Position numbers and translations under genes: made by a program
Part shown: positions 37,857 through 48,815 of the stretch, one piece after another
Layout of the letters: every line of letters starts with the position of its first letter
Numbering within the stretch: the stretch's first letter is position 1
Source of the DNA: Deltaproteobacteria bacterium HGW-Deltaproteobacteria-12
Lineage (GTDB): Bacteria > Desulfobacterota > Syntrophia > Syntrophales > Smithellaceae
NCBI GenBank assembly: GCA_002840565.1
Contig: PHBK01000008.1
Coordinates: forward strand, 1-64,000
Length of the DNA: 64,000 nt
Direction of reading: 5' to 3'
The notes under the pieces: model-generated
Database searches by the model: none
What the model was told of the DNA's origin: nothing
Seen by the model: the letters and a program-made list of their open reading frames with translations, nothing else

Positions 37857-38129
37857 ATGACGAAGATTGATATTATTCAAAATGTTTATGAGAAGCTTGG
37901 TTTTTCCAAAAAAGAGTCGGCAGATATTGTTGAATCAGTATTTGACATTATCAAGGATAGTCTTGCCCAGGGTGATAAGGTCAAGATTTCCGGATTCGGA
38001 AACTTCGTTGTAAAAGAAAAAAGGGAACGCCGCGGCCGTAATCCTCAAACTGGTCAGGAAATATCCATTACCGCGCGGAGGGTTCTGACTTTCAAATCCT
38101 CTCAGGTATTGCGTAAAGCTCTGAACTAG
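37857..38129 (+). CDS. ihfA: Integration host factor alpha subunit
   Basis: A 90-residue DNA-bending protein of the HU/IHF family. KISGFGNFVVKEKRERRGRNPQTGQEISITARRVLTFKSS has the flexible beta-arm with the IHF-alpha Pro and the RGRNPQTG signature. Position after pheT is the conserved site for ihfA. It may assist the nearby sigma-54 promoter system by bending DNA (inference). Confidence 0.93.
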   Translation: MTKIDIIQNVYEKLGFSKKESADIVESVFDIIKDSLAQGDKVKISGFGNFVVKEKRERRGRNPQTGQEISITARRVLTFKSSQVLRKALN

Positions 38130-38198
38130 TAATAGCCAAATCCATCTTGCAGTTTATAAGGTGCACGGGAAATTTTGCCGTAGAGATTCAGGAATTTT

Positions 38199-38534
38199 AT
38201 GGAAACAATAATTCCCGAAAAGGCGTACTTCCGTATTGGAGAAGTAAGCAAAATCCTTGAAGTTGAGTCTTATGTAATTCGCTACTGGGAAACAGAGTTC
38301 AAATCGGTCAAACCTGTGCGCACTAAATCCGCCCAGCGTCTGTATCGTAAGAAAGATGTTGAGGAATTATTGACGATCAGGAATTTGCTTTATTCCCAGC
38401 GTTTTACGATTGACGGGGCCAGAAAGCAGCTGGCCAAAATGCGTGGAGAGTCGCCGGAATCAAAAGACGTCGATAAGGATAAACTGCTCTTAATTAAACG
38501 GGAATTGCAACAGATAAAAAACATGATCAGCTGA
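38199..38534 (+). CDS. MerR-family transcriptional regulator
   Basis: 111 residues. The winged-helix N-terminus AYFRIGEVSKILEVESYVIRYWETEFKSVKPVRTKSAQRLYRKKDVEELLTI (about 8-59) is the MerR DNA-binding domain. A short C-terminal helix lacks the metal-binding Cys of classical MerR. It follows ihfA in many proteobacteria; target unknown. A terminator directly follows. Confidence 0.88.
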   Translation: METIIPEKAYFRIGEVSKILEVESYVIRYWETEFKSVKPVRTKSAQRLYRKKDVEELLTIRNLLYSQRFTIDGARKQLAKMRGESPESKDVDKDKLLLIKRELQQIKNMIS

Positions 38535-38567
38535 AAAAAAGCCGACTAATTATTAGTCGGCTTTTTT
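38535..38567 (+). terminator. Intrinsic terminator ending the thrS-merR operon
   Basis: GCCGACTA (38541-38548) pairs with TAGTCGGC (38554-38561) across loop ATTAT. A-rich and T-rich flanks extend the stem and give six T residues. It lies only 1 bp after the merR stop and could work for both strands. Confidence 0.92.
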
Positions 38568-38626
38568 GATTGGATTTACAGACCTTGTTCCCAAACCATA
38601 CCTTGTCCTCAGGCAGGAATTTCCGA

Positions 38627-38908
38627 TTATTTCTTGTTTGCTCTTTTGGAAGCCTTAAGCGGATTAATCTTTTGTGCTGCTTCTTTAACTTCCAGTTTGA
38701 TATGAGTTGCTGTCGGGCATTTGCCATTAATCCACTTGCTGGTGGGATCTGTATAAACTTTGCAATATTTTGCTGATTCGTATTCAAATATCTTACCGCA
38801 ATCGGCGCATTTATCAATTATTACATGGCAGCTGCCGCCAAAAAAACCGCAGCCTTTTTTACTCATGAAACCGCATTCTGATCCTGTCTTAACAGTTTGA
38901 CAAAGCAT
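38627..38908 (-). CDS. PxxKW-family cysteine-rich protein
   Basis: 93 residues with about eight cysteines: KKGCGFFGGSC, DKCADCGKIF, KYCKVYTDPTSKWINGKCP. The PTSKW in the middle is the PxxKW signature that names this family, common in Desulfobacterota. CADCGKIF looks like a zinc-finger half-site, so a metal-binding fold is likely. Function unknown. A GGGGG ribosome-binding site precedes the ATG at 38908. Confidence 0.8.
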   Translation of the reverse strand: MLCQTVKTGSECGFMSKKGCGFFGGSCHVIIDKCADCGKIFEYESAKYCKVYTDPTSKWINGKCPTATHIKLEVKEAAQKINPLKASKRANKK

Positions 38909-39150
38909 TTAACTACCCCCTGATAATTTATCCATTTTTTATTTAATCGGTATTAAAATTGCGGAAGGAAAAAATCCCCGCTCGGAATATTATTCTCAAA
39001 ACCGGCGTGTCCTTAGCAACAAAAGAAGCACTTGTCAAGAAAAATTGAATGTCGTGCCCTCCTTGTGATTAAATTGACTTCGATGGCGTTTTATGCTACT
39101 GAAAAAAGGATTAAAATAAACTGTTTATTGCTTTTGAGGCCTTACAAAAA

Positions 39151-39912
39151 GTGAATAAATTAGTCTTGTTTAAGATGTTCGGGAGATCTTTCTTTATCCA
39201 TGCGACACTTAATTTTCGCAGAATGCAAAATATTGGTTTTGCCATGGCGATAATTCCCTTGGTCCGGGAATGGAACCTGACACAGAAGGAAACCGCATCA
39301 TTCTTAACGAGACATTTGCAGTTGTTTAATACTCACCCTTATCTTTCCGCATCCGTTTTAGGTTCGGTTATTCGTCTGGAAGAAGAACACATTAAAGAAA
39401 AGGGGACGGTTCCATTTACGGATGCTGTTTCCATCAAACAGATTTTGGCGGGTCCTTATGCGGCAATCGGCGATAATTTCTTCTGGCTTTCCTTACGCCC
39501 TTTTGCGGCAATATTTTCTTGTGTTTTAGCCTACATGGGTTATGTTCTTGCTCCTCTTGTCTTCTTGCTGTTATATACGCCGGCTCATCTCTGGGTCAGG
39601 CTGAAAGGCTTTCTTGCAAGCTATGAGCGGGGAAAGAACGGCATGGAATTCATCCGCAGCCTGGATTTGCCCCGTCTTGCTGAAAGTCTCCGGTGGTTGT
39701 CTTTGATTGTTTTGGCAGGCTGGTCGGCATTTATGCTGAGCAGTAACGAAAATATATCATTTATGAACATGCCCGGCATCGGGATGAAGATGGCGGCGAT
39801 TGCCTTTATTTTGCTTTGCATTCTATTGATCAAAAAGGGTATCTCGCAATTATATATCTTATACGGTGCCGCTATTATTTTTCTTTTAATATCAATGAAG
39901 GATTCTTTATAA
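39151..39912 (+). CDS. PTS mannose/fructose/sorbose-family IID component
   Basis: A 253-residue membrane protein. FGRSFFIHATLNFRRMQNIGFAMAIIPLVREW (about 10-41) and GDNFFWLSLRPFAAIFSCVLAYMG (about 107-130) match IID (ManZ-type) components. About four hydrophobic segments lie in the C-terminal half. IID works only with IIC and IIA/IIB; none is encoded next to it. GTG start. HPr begins immediately after its stop. Confidence 0.87.
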   Translation: MNKLVLFKMFGRSFFIHATLNFRRMQNIGFAMAIIPLVREWNLTQKETASFLTRHLQLFNTHPYLSASVLGSVIRLEEEHIKEKGTVPFTDAVSIKQILAGPYAAIGDNFFWLSLRPFAAIFSCVLAYMGYVLAPLVFLLLYTPAHLWVRLKGFLASYERGKNGMEFIRSLDLPRLAESLRWLSLIVLAGWSAFMLSSNENISFMNMPGIGMKMAAIAFILLCILLIKKGISQLYILYGAAIIFLLISMKDSL

Positions 39913-40182
39913 TTGGTAGAAATTAGAACATTCACGTTAAAAAATAAACTGGGAATGCATGCCCGGCCGGCGGCAAACTTTGTAAAAATCGCGCAGCAAT
40001 TCAAATCGGATATTTACATAGAACGCAACGGACAAACCGTCAATGGTAAAAGCATTCTCGGTTTACTCACTCTGGCCTGCCCTTATAACGGAACCCTGAC
40101 GATAAGAGCCGAGGGGCAAGATGTCCTTGCGGCAATGAAGGCACTGGGAAATTTAATTGAAAACAAATTTGGAGAAGATTAA
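39913..40182 (+). CDS. HPr phosphocarrier protein
   Basis: 89 residues. NKLGMHARPAANF carries the phosphorylatable histidine (H16). NGKSILGLLTLAC carries the regulatory serine position (S47) that HPr kinase targets in other bacteria. It starts with TTG abutting the TAA of the IID gene; no ATG or GTG exists before the active-site His, so this start is forced. It relays phosphate from enzyme I. Confidence 0.93.
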   Translation: MVEIRTFTLKNKLGMHARPAANFVKIAQQFKSDIYIERNGQTVNGKSILGLLTLACPYNGTLTIRAEGQDVLAAMKALGNLIENKFGED

Positions 40183-40189
40183 ACAAGAA

Positions 40190-41971
40190 ATGAGCGCTAA
40201 TCAGGAGAAAAAAACATTGGTTCTGAAAGGGATAGGCGTTTCCCCGGGAATTGTAATCGGCAAAGCCTATCTTTTTGATCCGCTGGATGTTCAGCTTTCT
40301 TTTTATAAACTTGATGATGCGGCACTCATCCCCCAGGAAATTCAGCGATTTAAAAATGCCCTCAAGGAATCCGAACGGCAGCTTCTGGAAATTCAAGCCA
40401 ATCTCAAGAAGGCTAAGTTCAACGAGCCTCTCTATGTCATTGATGTACACATTTTAATTCTTCGAGATAAGAAATTTATCAGCCGGACGATGAACTACAT
40501 CCGCCGCCTGGGAATTAATGCGGAATGGGCAGTCAGGATGATGCTGGACCGGTACAAGAAGATTTTTGCCGGTGTCGAGGATACTTATATAAGCAGTCGC
40601 ATCAGCGATGTGCAGTATGTAACGCAGAGAATATTACGGAACCTTTCCGGGAAAAAAGGACAAACCACCTGGGGATTTGATGATAACGTTATTGTAGTTG
40701 CCCACGATATTTCTCCCGCCGACACCGCGCAGATGAAAATGGAAAAAGTCAGGGGATTTGCCACAGACATCGGCGGTCGAACATCGCATACGGCGATAGT
40801 TGCCCGTTCCATGGAAATACCGGCAGTGGCAGGGTTGGATAATATCACCAGCCTGGTGCAGACGGCGGATATTATCATTATCGACGGCACATCAGGATTG
40901 GTTATCGTCAATCCCTATCCGGACATGCTGAAAAGGTATGAAGAGAAAAAAATCCATTATGCGGCCGCAAAAAATGAGTACCTCAGCCATGCAAAACTTC
41001 CCGCCACTACGCTTGATAACTATCATGTGCAGATTGGCGGAAATATCGAATTTGTGGAAGAAATACCAACGGCAATCGCTCATGGCGCCGAATATATCGG
41101 TCTGTACCGGACAGAATTTATTTACATAAACAGCGAGAGCTTGCCCACCGAAGAAGACCATTTCAATAATTATCGCCAGGTTGTAGAAGCTAAAGAACTG
41201 CTCTGGTCAACCATCAGGACATTTGATCTCGGCGGGGATAAATTCCCTTCGAATTCCAGGACGGCAAAAGAAATGAATCCGCAGATGGGTATGCGGGCAA
41301 TTCGTTTTTGCCTGCGGGAAATTGATCTGTTCAAGACGCAGTTGCGGGCTATCTGGCGTGCCAGCGCCATTGGAAAAGTCAAAATACTTTTTCCGATGAT
41401 TTCGGGTATTGAGGAAATCAGGGAAGCCAAACAATTGCTGCAGGAAGCGAAGGATGAACTTGTGGCGGAAGGAGTGAGTGTTGCCTCGGCAATGGAAATA
41501 GGTGCGATGATCGAAGTGCCCTCAGCAGTTGTGATTGCCGATAAACTCGCGGGGGAGGTCGATTTTTTCAGCATTGGAACAAATGATCTGATTCAATACG
41601 CTCTGGCCATAGACCGGGCGAATGAACATTTAGCTTATCTATATGAACCGTTGCATCCGGCTGTTTTACGGCTGTTAAAAAACGTCGTTGATGTGGCCCA
41701 CAAGGCGAATATTCGGGTAGCCATGTGCGGAGAAATGGCGGGCGACCCGACATGCTGCTTGATTCTGCTGGGTATGGAACTGGATGAATTAAGTATGAGT
41801 CACCTGGCCATTCCACGAATTAAGCGGATAATAAGAGCATCAAGCCTCCAGGACGCAAAAGTGCTCCTGCAGAATGCCATGTCTTTCAATGTTGCTTCAG
41901 AAGTGCGCGCTTATGTGCAAGACTATATGACACAGCATTTTCCCAATGAATTTCAAAAAGAAGAAGACTGA
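40190..41971 (+). CDS. ptsI: Phosphoenolpyruvate-protein phosphotransferase (enzyme I)
   Basis: A 593-residue enzyme I that takes phosphate from PEP. N-terminal HPr-binding helical domain, active His200 in GGRTSHTAIVARSMEIPAVAGL, PEP-binding TIM barrel with IGLYRTEFIYIN, MNPQMGMRAIRF and FSIGTNDLIQYALAIDRAN; the catalytic Cys is in VAMCGEMAGD. It starts eight bases after HPr with GGAGAAG in the spacer. With IID and HPr it is the general arm of a PTS that may serve regulation more than uptake. Confidence 0.95.
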   Translation: MSANQEKKTLVLKGIGVSPGIVIGKAYLFDPLDVQLSFYKLDDAALIPQEIQRFKNALKESERQLLEIQANLKKAKFNEPLYVIDVHILILRDKKFISRTMNYIRRLGINAEWAVRMMLDRYKKIFAGVEDTYISSRISDVQYVTQRILRNLSGKKGQTTWGFDDNVIVVAHDISPADTAQMKMEKVRGFATDIGGRTSHTAIVARSMEIPAVAGLDNITSLVQTADIIIIDGTSGLVIVNPYPDMLKRYEEKKIHYAAAKNEYLSHAKLPATTLDNYHVQIGGNIEFVEEIPTAIAHGAEYIGLYRTEFIYINSESLPTEEDHFNNYRQVVEAKELLWSTIRTFDLGGDKFPSNSRTAKEMNPQMGMRAIRFCLREIDLFKTQLRAIWRASAIGKVKILFPMISGIEEIREAKQLLQEAKDELVAEGVSVASAMEIGAMIEVPSAVVIADKLAGEVDFFSIGTNDLIQYALAIDRANEHLAYLYEPLHPAVLRLLKNVVDVAHKANIRVAMCGEMAGDPTCCLILLGMELDELSMSHLAIPRIKRIIRASSLQDAKVLLQNAMSFNVASEVRAYVQDYMTQHFPNEFQKEED

Positions 41972-42052
41972 TTTTTACCTCCGGGAGAATAAACAACAAA
42001 TGAGCCTGATCCCGGTAGGCCATATAATTATACTGAAACTGAAAGATGAACA

Positions 42053-44677
42053 ATGCTGAAAGAAAACAAATCAGATTTCCAAGCAAGAGATGAGGAATAT
42101 TATTCCGGCTGCCTTTATGACAGGCAGAATTTTCTTAGATTCCGATTGGCAAAAACATTTCTTTCCCGCGTTTCAATTGCCGATGAATACGTGGAAAAGA
42201 TAAAAAAACTGGCCTCGGAAGGTCTTGTCGTTTATGCGCTAAAACAGAGAAGCAAGCTCAACAGCCTCATTATTCATGAAATTGCCGGACGTAAAGAAAT
42301 ACCCAAGCCATTATACTGCCATGGAATGAACATGTCTTTCTGGCAGCCGCTGCCCATGATGCTGAAATTCCTCTGGTCCTCTTTCCTGCGGCGACTCGGG
42401 AAAAGCCGGAAAGCGCTGTTCGGCAAATTATCTTTTCTCGAAAGGGAAGTTGCCGGGCATAAAAGCATCATCATTCATCTGGGCGAATCAGAATTTATTA
42501 AAAGCAGATTTACCTCTGAAGCTATCGTAACCTTATGCAGAGCGCAGGAAAAAGTTGATTTTCCGATATTTATCGTGCCGGTGCTTGTCGCTTATGGTCG
42601 TCGCCGGGAAAAGGAAAACGAGAGCCTGATTAACATACTTTTCGGCCAATCGGAACACACGGGTCCGCTGCGGCGCCTGATTACTTTTATGCGCTACTCC
42701 AATAAAGCTTTTGTCGTTCCGGCGGAACCAATTAAACTTGCCGATTATTTGAATGAAAATAAGGATATTCCCGCGGAGACGATGATTCACGATCTGCGGG
42801 GGGAATTGATCGGCCGCATCGAGGAAGAAAAGACAAGTATAGTTGGACCAGCCTTAAAATCACGGGAAGAGCTGATCGGCATGGTCTTGAGTGATGCTGC
42901 CGTAAATCTTTTTATTACCGAGTACGCGGCAAAGGAGAAAAAAGCCCGGGCTGCGGTGGAAAAAGATGCCCGCCGTTATCTGTATGAAATTGCGGCTGAT
43001 TATAATGAGACGTTTGTAGAACTCTGGGATAAGGTGCTGACCTGGCTGTGGAACACCGTCTATGACGGCGTATTGCTGGACATGGAGGGTTTTGCCAAAA
43101 TCAGAAACGTTTCCAAGAAAATGCCTTTCGTAATTGTTCCCTGTCATCGCAGCCATATCGATTATCTTCTGCTGTCCTATCTTTTTTATAAACATAACGT
43201 TCAGATGCCCTTTATAGCTGCCGGGGCGAATCTGTCTTTTTTCCCGCTGGGGTATATTTTCCGCAAGTCCGGCGCTTTCTTCCTGAGGCGCAGCTTCCGG
43301 GGAAACGCCGTGTATTCCGAAGTATTTGCCAAGTATATAGCCATTCTCTTAAAGGAAGGTTTGCCGCTGGAATTCTTTATTGAAGGCGGCCGCAGCCGCA
43401 CCGGTAAAATGGTATTGCCCAAATACGGCCTTCTATCCATGGTTTTACAGGCATATCAGGAAAAATACTGCGATAATTTTGCCGCGATTCCCGTTTATAT
43501 CGGTTATGACCGGGTAGTTGAGGAAAAATCATATCTCAAGGAGCTGACCGGAACCCCCAAAGTTAAGGAAAACACGGCAGACATCATTAAGAGCGGCAGC
43601 GTCCTGCGCAAACGCTATGGCCGGGTTTATGTAAATATCGGTGAACCGATTATTATGCAAGATTATCTGGCAAACGAGGAAAAACAAGTAGATCAGATGA
43701 CCTTGGAAGAAAGACAAAGCCTGTATCGGAAAATCGGTTATGAAATAGTTCTGGAAATTAATAAGGTATCGGTTGTTACTCCTTTTTCCATAGTGGCGTG
43801 CGGACTCCTCAGCCATGACCGCCGGGGCATATCGCATGAAGATTTGACGGATGTATTAAATGAATTTTATGAGTATCTGTTGACAACGAAAGTAAAATTT
43901 GCGGAAACTTTTGCCCATCAGGAAAAAGCCATTGCCGAGGCCCTCAATATGTTTGCGCAATCCAAGATAATCTCGAAAGTTGAAGCGGAAGAGGATGAAA
44001 TTGAGGAAATGCAGGAAGTTGTTTATTCACTGGAAGATGACAAACGCCTCAATTTGGAATACTACAAAAACAACATTTTGCATTACTTCGTCCCGGTGTG
44101 TTTCGTCGCCACATCGATGGTGAACTGCAATGAAGATGTCATGTCGCTGACCCGCATTATGGGTGATTATAAATTCCTGAAGCGTCTTTTATGGAATGAA
44201 TTTATTTTTGATGAGCGCAAAGACGATGTCGATGATGTCAACGATGTGCTGGCCTATTTGCACAACCGGAAAATGATCGCTTCTTTTGAACGGGAAGGCC
44301 AGGTCTGGATTGAAGTAAAAGGAAAAGGTAAAACGAAGCTCAAGCCATTTGCCGGATTGATCCATAATTATCTGGAGTCATGCTGGATCGTTCTGAGAAG
44401 CTGTCTGTATTTGAAGAAAACTTCCCATACGGAGAAGGAATGGTTGAAGAAAGTCCGCACTCTGGGTGACAGAATGTATAGCAAGGGAGAGGTTCTGCGG
44501 GCGGAATCACTTTCACAGTCCAATTATACAAATGTTATCCGTTTTCTGGCGGACTCGGAACTTATTGCCTCTGCAATGAAGGAAGAAAAAGGCGAAAAGA
44601 AAGAGTTTGCTTATAAGCTTGCCGAGAACAGAGCGGAAATGGAAGTGCTGCGCCGCCGCCTTTTCAAATTCCTGTAG
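42053..44677 (+). CDS. plsB: Glycerol-3-phosphate 1-O-acyltransferase PlsB
   Basis: An 874-residue membrane-associated acyltransferase for the first step of phospholipid synthesis. The catalytic H-x4-D is H365-D370 in VPCHRSHIDYLLLSYLF. The substrate motifs FFLRRSFRGN and LEFFIEGGRSRTGKMVLPK follow at about 404-455. It is slightly longer than E. coli PlsB (about 807). It lies 82 bp after ptsI on the same strand. Confidence 0.92.
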   Translation: MLKENKSDFQARDEEYYSGCLYDRQNFLRFRLAKTFLSRVSIADEYVEKIKKLASEGLVVYALKQRSKLNSLIIHEIAGRKEIPKPLYCHGMNMSFWQPLPMMLKFLWSSFLRRLGKSRKALFGKLSFLEREVAGHKSIIIHLGESEFIKSRFTSEAIVTLCRAQEKVDFPIFIVPVLVAYGRRREKENESLINILFGQSEHTGPLRRLITFMRYSNKAFVVPAEPIKLADYLNENKDIPAETMIHDLRGELIGRIEEEKTSIVGPALKSREELIGMVLSDAAVNLFITEYAAKEKKARAAVEKDARRYLYEIAADYNETFVELWDKVLTWLWNTVYDGVLLDMEGFAKIRNVSKKMPFVIVPCHRSHIDYLLLSYLFYKHNVQMPFIAAGANLSFFPLGYIFRKSGAFFLRRSFRGNAVYSEVFAKYIAILLKEGLPLEFFIEGGRSRTGKMVLPKYGLLSMVLQAYQEKYCDNFAAIPVYIGYDRVVEEKSYLKELTGTPKVKENTADIIKSGSVLRKRYGRVYVNIGEPIIMQDYLANEEKQVDQMTLEERQSLYRKIGYEIVLEINKVSVVTPFSIVACGLLSHDRRGISHEDLTDVLNEFYEYLLTTKVKFAETFAHQEKAIAEALNMFAQSKIISKVEAEEDEIEEMQEVVYSLEDDKRLNLEYYKNNILHYFVPVCFVATSMVNCNEDVMSLTRIMGDYKFLKRLLWNEFIFDERKDDVDDVNDVLAYLHNRKMIASFEREGQVWIEVKGKGKTKLKPFAGLIHNYLESCWIVLRSCLYLKKTSHTEKEWLKKVRTLGDRMYSKGEVLRAESLSQSNYTNVIRFLADSELIASAMKEEKGEKKEFAYKLAENRAEMEVLRRRLFKFL

Positions 44678-44706
44678 CACACAGTTGACCGGAGAAAACA
44701 ACGATT

Positions 44707-45198
44707 TCAAGAAATCGTTTCACCCACATTCACAGCTAAGAGTTTTTCGTAAAAAGCGGGAACTCCCGCGGTCCCTTCCGCAGGCGACCAGCCAGCAAAT
44801 TCAACAACCGTTGACGGATCATAAGGGCCGGGCTTTACTTCGAAAAACACGGACTGATCATCAAGGGGCACCCATGTATGCCAGACATCTGCCGGAATCT
44901 CCAGGCCGTTAACAGCTGCAGCAGGCCCGACAGGAACTCTCTGACTGACTCGTCCCATATTATCAAAGGTGATTACATCAAACAGTCCACGCAAAACAAT
45001 CGCCATTTCTTTTTTACCGGGATGCCGGTGCGGGCGAAAATATGATTTCAGGCAGGCGGCAATAAAAAGTCGCTGAATCGGGTCGGACGGCTCTTCATGA
45101 ACATTGTAATTACAGCGTAATCTTTGACTGGCGCCGGCCTGCGTGACCAGTTCATTCAGCATTGCTGAGGTAATCAATTTCATTGATGTCGTCGCCAT
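44707..45198 (-). CDS. WbuC-family cupin metalloprotein
   Basis: 163 residues. The cupin core HRHPGKKEMAIVLRGLFDVITFD (about 57-79) contains the metal-binding His cluster and Glu; GLEIPADVWHTWVPLDDQSVFFEVKPGPYDP (about 98-128) gives the second His. WbuC proteins are usually in O-antigen clusters; none is here. It is convergent with plsB. AAGGGG precedes the ATG. Confidence 0.82.
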   Translation of the reverse strand: MATTSMKLITSAMLNELVTQAGASQRLRCNYNVHEEPSDPIQRLFIAACLKSYFRPHRHPGKKEMAIVLRGLFDVITFDNMGRVSQRVPVGPAAAVNGLEIPADVWHTWVPLDDQSVFFEVKPGPYDPSTVVEFAGWSPAEGTAGVPAFYEKLLAVNVGETIS

Positions 45199-45479
45199 AA
45201 TAAGCCCCTTTTAATTCGTTTTAATGGGTTGGATTGATAACAAGCGTCCAAAGATCGGACGCAGGGCATTTTTTATTAACTGAAACTCTTCAGTGTGTCC
45301 ACCAAATCGGGGGAAGACTAAGTTGAAATGCTGCATCTTAATCGTGATTGGCTGATTTTGTCACAGTGAGCAATGCTTGTTATAATGTTTTCCCGCACCC
45401 CCGAGATTTAAAGATATAGATAGAACAAGGGGCTGCAGCCACCCATGGGGTGACAAGCCCCCTTTTTCTAAAAAATTCC
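45199..45479. other. Intergenic region with hairpin 3' of eno
   Basis: About 280 bp without a gene between eno and wbuC, both on the minus strand. A hairpin at about 45429-45465 (AAGGGGCT ... AGCCCCCTT, with inner CACCC/GGGTG) lies just downstream of the eno stop. On the minus strand it is followed by only a loose T-rich tract, on the plus strand by five T. It is probably the eno terminator, but imperfect. Nothing else supported. Confidence 0.4.
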
Positions 45480-46808
<1,329 letters not shown>

Positions 46809-46948
46809 TTAATTTTTTTTGCCTGTATAACAGAGACAATCCGGTATTTCAAGGCGATAATCTAATCGACTTGATTCCCCCTGCAAAGTCGGATAATAAG
46901 AAAAAGCTTCAAATGAGCTGATTAAAATACATAACCCGGATTGCCTCG

Positions 46949-47704
46949 ATGATAAATAAAGCGAAAAACACAAAACTGTTTCTGCATCTGAAAAAGTGGC
47001 TGGAAAAGGCCGTGCTGGATTTTAACATGATCGAAGAAGGCGATCGGGTGCTCATCGGTGTATCCGGCGGCGCGGACAGCCTGGCCCTGCTTGATTTACT
47101 GGATTCACCGATGGTTTTCATACCCGGTTTTTCTTTCATTGCCGTCAATATCGACATGGGATTCGATTCCGAATACGCCGCCTATAATCAACTGGAGAAA
47201 TATCTGCAGGATAATAATTATGCTTATGTCATGGAGAAAACGGATATCGGATTGGTTGCGCACAGCGCCGTCAACAGGAAAAATCCCTGTTTTCTGTGCT
47301 CGCGGATGCGCCGCAAAAGGATTTTCGAAATAGCGGCGGAAAAAGGTTGTAACAAGATCGCTTTTGCCCATCACAAAGACGATATTATCGAAACACTGCT
47401 GATCAACATGTTTTACGGACGTGAAATCAGCACGATGATGCCCAATCAGCGGATATTCGGCGGTAAGCTGCATATCATCCGGCCCCTGGCTTATCTGCCG
47501 GAGGAACTGGTGAAAAAGTACAGCCGAGAGCGCCAATTTCCGGCGTTAAAAAACGATTGCCCGACCAGTGAAAATTCGCGGCGGATTTATATTAAAAAAC
47601 TGTTGAATGAATTGGAAAGGGAAAACAAAGACATCCGTCATAATATTTTCCAAGCGATGAGCCATGTCAAACCGGATTACCTGCTGTCGGTGCCCAAAAA
47701 ATAA
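46949..47704 (+). CDS. TtcA-family tRNA 2-thiolation protein
   Basis: A 251-residue adenylating PP-loop protein. VLIGVSGGADSLALLDLL (about 34-51) is the SGGxDS nucleotide-binding loop. NPCFLCSRMRRKRIFEIA (about 112-129) holds the C-x2-C that, with one more Cys, binds the [4Fe-4S] cluster in TtcA. FAHHKDDIIETLLINMFYG follows. It probably thiolates a tRNA cytidine (C32). The family also has other thiolases, so the exact target is not certain. Confidence 0.85.
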   Translation: MINKAKNTKLFLHLKKWLEKAVLDFNMIEEGDRVLIGVSGGADSLALLDLLDSPMVFIPGFSFIAVNIDMGFDSEYAAYNQLEKYLQDNNYAYVMEKTDIGLVAHSAVNRKNPCFLCSRMRRKRIFEIAAEKGCNKIAFAHHKDDIIETLLINMFYGREISTMMPNQRIFGGKLHIIRPLAYLPEELVKKYSRERQFPALKNDCPTSENSRRIYIKKLLNELERENKDIRHNIFQAMSHVKPDYLLSVPKK

Positions 47705-47739
47705 ATGGCTTTCAGCGCAAATTAATGTAAAATTCAATC

Positions 47740-48216
47740 ATGGCAAAAGAAAACACAGCACAAAAACTTATTGCGTCTAATAAAACCGCGCGGCTTAACT
47801 ATGATATCGACGATACTTACGAAGCCGGCCTTGTCCTGACCGGCACGGAAGTCAAAGCTCTGCGGGATGGCAAAGCGAATTTAAAAGACAGTTACGCCGT
47901 TGTGCAAAATAATGAAGTCTTCCTGCGCGAAATGCACATCAGTCATTACGATCACGGCAATCGCTGCAATCATGAACCGTTGAGGGCGCGTAAGCTGCTT
48001 CTGCATAAACGGGAAATCAAGAAACTTTACGGCAAGTCCCGCGAAAAGGGACTGGCGCTGGTGCCATTGAAACTCTATTTCAAAAACGGCAGGGTTAAAG
48101 TGGAGATCGGCATCGGCAAGGGGAAAAAATTGTATGACCGCCGGCAGGATATCAAGCAGCGCGAAGAACGCCGCACGGTTTCGCGGGATTTTAAATCGAA
48201 ACAGATTAAATTCTAA
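47740..48216 (+). CDS. smpB: SsrA-binding protein SmpB
   Basis: A 158-residue partner of tmRNA in trans-translation. [37 protein letters not shown] and [49 protein letters not shown] are classical. It lies about 600 bp before ssrA, with one gene between. Confidence 0.97.
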   Translation: MAKENTAQKLIASNKTARLNYDIDDTYEAGLVLTGTEVKALRDGKANLKDSYAVVQNNEVFLREMHISHYDHGNRCNHEPLRARKLLLHKREIKKLYGKSREKGLALVPLKLYFKNGRVKVEIGIGKGKKLYDRRQDIKQREERRTVSRDFKSKQIKF

Positions 48217-48227
48217 AGGTTGAAAAC

Positions 48228-48698
48228 ATGGAAGGCAAAAAAGTCAGTGAGAGTCGCATGATTATTGCACAAGCCATGAATCCGGAAAATGCCAATCCGT
48301 CTGGAAATGTCCATGGTGGCGACATCATGAAGCTTATCGATACGGCCGGAGGTATTGCCGCCGCGCGACATGCCCGCGCGCACGTGGTGACCGCATCCAT
48401 CGATAGGATTGATTTTCATCATCCCGTCTATATCGGCGATGTGATTACACTCAAAGCATCAGTCAATTATGTGGGCCGGACATCCATGGAAGTCGGCGTG
48501 CGCGTCGAGGCGGAAAACGTGATTACCGGGCAGGTGCGCCACACCGGTTCCGCCTTTCTTACTTTTGTCGCGCTGGATGCCCAAAAAAAGCCGATTCAGT
48601 TGCCGCCACTCATTTTGGAAACCGATGAAGATAGGCATCGCAATCAAGAAGCGGCAAAAAGACGGCAGATGCGTCTTGCGGAAAAAAAAACGACGTAA
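48228..48698 (+). CDS. Acyl-CoA thioesterase (hotdog fold)
   Basis: 156 residues. MNPENANPSGNVHGGDIMKLIDTAGGIAAARHA (about 17-49) with the Asn-x-His-Gly catalytic strand and Asp, then IDRIDFHHPVYIGDVITLKASVNYVGRTSMEVGVRV: the YciA/BFIT-type cytosolic acyl-CoA hydrolase. Substrate length not predictable. It starts 11 bp after smpB and is likely cotranscribed. Confidence 0.88.
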   Translation: MEGKKVSESRMIIAQAMNPENANPSGNVHGGDIMKLIDTAGGIAAARHARAHVVTASIDRIDFHHPVYIGDVITLKASVNYVGRTSMEVGVRVEAENVITGQVRHTGSAFLTFVALDAQKKPIQLPPLILETDEDRHRNQEAAKRRQMRLAEKKTT

Positions 48699-48765
48699 TA
48701 CAAGCAGTTATTGCTTAATGATTGCTTTCAGGAGAGTGCTTCCATCACCCGCGCTGTCTTTGTCT

Positions 48766-48794
48766 TTGACAAAGGATCGGCAACCGACTATACT
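48766..48794 (+). promoter_or_regulatory. ssrA promoter
   Basis: TTGACA at 48766-48771, 17-bp spacer, TATACT at 48789-48794. The start at about 48801 gives a short 5' leader that RNase P would remove before the mature 5' end at 48816. Confidence 0.75.
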
Positions 48795-48815
48795 AAAGAC
48801 AAATGACAATCTAAG

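Noticed and set aside
45429-45465. Confident intrinsic terminator for eno
   Set aside because: The hairpin is imperfect and on the eno strand lacks a proper T run, so it is listed only as a hairpin.
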